Shown piece by piece: positions 63,796 to 64,000 of a stretch of DNA of 64,000 nucleotides (position 1 is its first letter; the number at the start of each line of letters is the position of its first letter). This stretch comes from Pseudothauera lacus. GTDB lineage: Bacteria; Pseudomonadota; Gammaproteobacteria; Burkholderiales; Rhodocyclaceae. The translations under genes were made by a program, and so were the position numbers. The stretch lies in contig NZ_PZKC01000001.1 of assembly GCF_003034845.1 (NCBI RefSeq), forward strand, positions 331,473 to 395,472, written 5' to 3'. The notes below the pieces were generated by a model. The model saw only the letters and a program-made list of their open reading frames with translations. It was not told the origin of the DNA and searched no databases.

Positions 63796-64000
63796 GACGC
63801 ATCCCCGCCGGCCGGCTTGCGCACCAGGCGCACAGGCTTGACCTGGCCATCGGGCATCTCGGCGGCGATGCGCCGGCGGTAGTACTCGCGCGAGGAACGG
63901 AACAGTGTCAGCGGCGCAAAGCGGATGCGGATCACGTCATCGTCCGGACAGAACTCCGCGCAGCGCCCACACAGCGTGCAGTCATCGTGATAGGCCTGCC
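63792..64000 (-). CDS. 4Fe-4S ferredoxin-type protein (C-terminal part, runs off the window)
   Basis: The visible 68 residues contain one 4Fe-4S motif, DDCTLCGRCAEFCPDDDVIRIRF (C-x2-C-x2-C-x3-CP), then a basic tail (SSREYYRRRIAAEMPDGQVKPVRLVRKPAGGDAS). The frame is open to position 64000, so the start lies outside. The stop overlaps the GTG of the DsbD_2-like gene, showing tight coupling. A redox partner for that membrane protein is a fair guess. Confidence 0.85.
   Translation of the reverse strand, partial: QAYHDDCTLCGRCAEFCPDDDVIRIRFAPLTLFRSSREYYRRRIAAEMPDGQVKPVRLVRKPAGGDAS

Overview
The window is high-GC DNA, densely coded on both strands, and reads as a chromosomal segment of a denitrifying betaproteobacterium. 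The best guess is order Rhodocyclales, near Thauera, Azoarcus or Aromatoleum. Three things suggest this: a complete clade I nitrous oxide reductase locus ordered nosZ-nosR-(unknown)-nosDFYL with a RegB/RegA pair beside it, an exosortase B (XrtB) exopolysaccharide locus with PEP-CTERM proteins, and an acetoacetate/ETF-ubiquinone oxidoreductase block. The taxonomic call is inference from gene content and order, not from a search.

Layout. 1-3.5 kb: a decayed RelE/ParE-type toxin, a small membrane ORF, rfbC, rfbA, REP-like repeats and a further nucleotide-sugar pyrophosphorylase. 3.5-10.1 kb: sulfur assimilation, with an SLC13 permease and cysQ on the minus strand facing away from a plus-strand unit. 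That unit holds a CysD carrying a ~290-residue helix-turn-helix/transposase-like extension, followed by a CysN-CysC fusion. 10.1-28.4 kb: one long minus-strand exopolysaccharide operon read epsL-epsD-epsE-epsF-epsG-xrtB-epsI-polymerase-flippase-FrhB-like-pyruvyltransferase-GT2-GH51-like-GT4-GT. 28.5-31.4 kb: two tandem FxDxF PEP-CTERM proteins, the first behind a good sigma-54 type promoter, then the priming undecaprenyl-phosphate glycosyltransferase.

31.4-44.3 kb: respiratory nitrous oxide reduction. regB-regA point left. nosZ has its own FNR/DNR-type promoter and a strong terminator. nosR starts a second unit (nosR, a 3-TM unknown, nosD, nosF, nosY, nosL, an unknown soluble protein, a second NosL-like protein), and two small c-type cytochromes diverge from another FNR/DNR box. 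In three of these promoters the -10 hexamer sits at exactly the same distance from the FNR-type box. 44.3-45.3 kb: tRNA-His, tRNA-Arg, tRNA-Pro (minus) and dksA. 45.3-54.1 kb: the housekeeping operon rimP-nusA-infB-rbfA-truB-rpsO-pnp, read right to left, with a long hairpin between rpsO and pnp and a TTG start for pnp.

54.2-59 kb: an isochorismatase-like hydrolase, acetoacetyl-CoA ligase and an acyl-CoA thioesterase, divergent from ETF-ubiquinone oxidoreductase across a perfect 8-4-8 palindrome. 59-64 kb: a minus-strand operon of a 4Fe-4S protein (cut by the window edge), a DsbD/TauE-like membrane protein, a TonB-dependent receptor, TonB, ExbB and ExbD.

The most unusual items are the HTH/transposase-like CysD fusion with dyads in its divergent promoter region, the uncharacterised proteins and second NosL built into the nos operon, and the sigma-54/dyad control region of the PEP-CTERM genes. 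I found no CRISPR array, prophage or intact insertion sequence.
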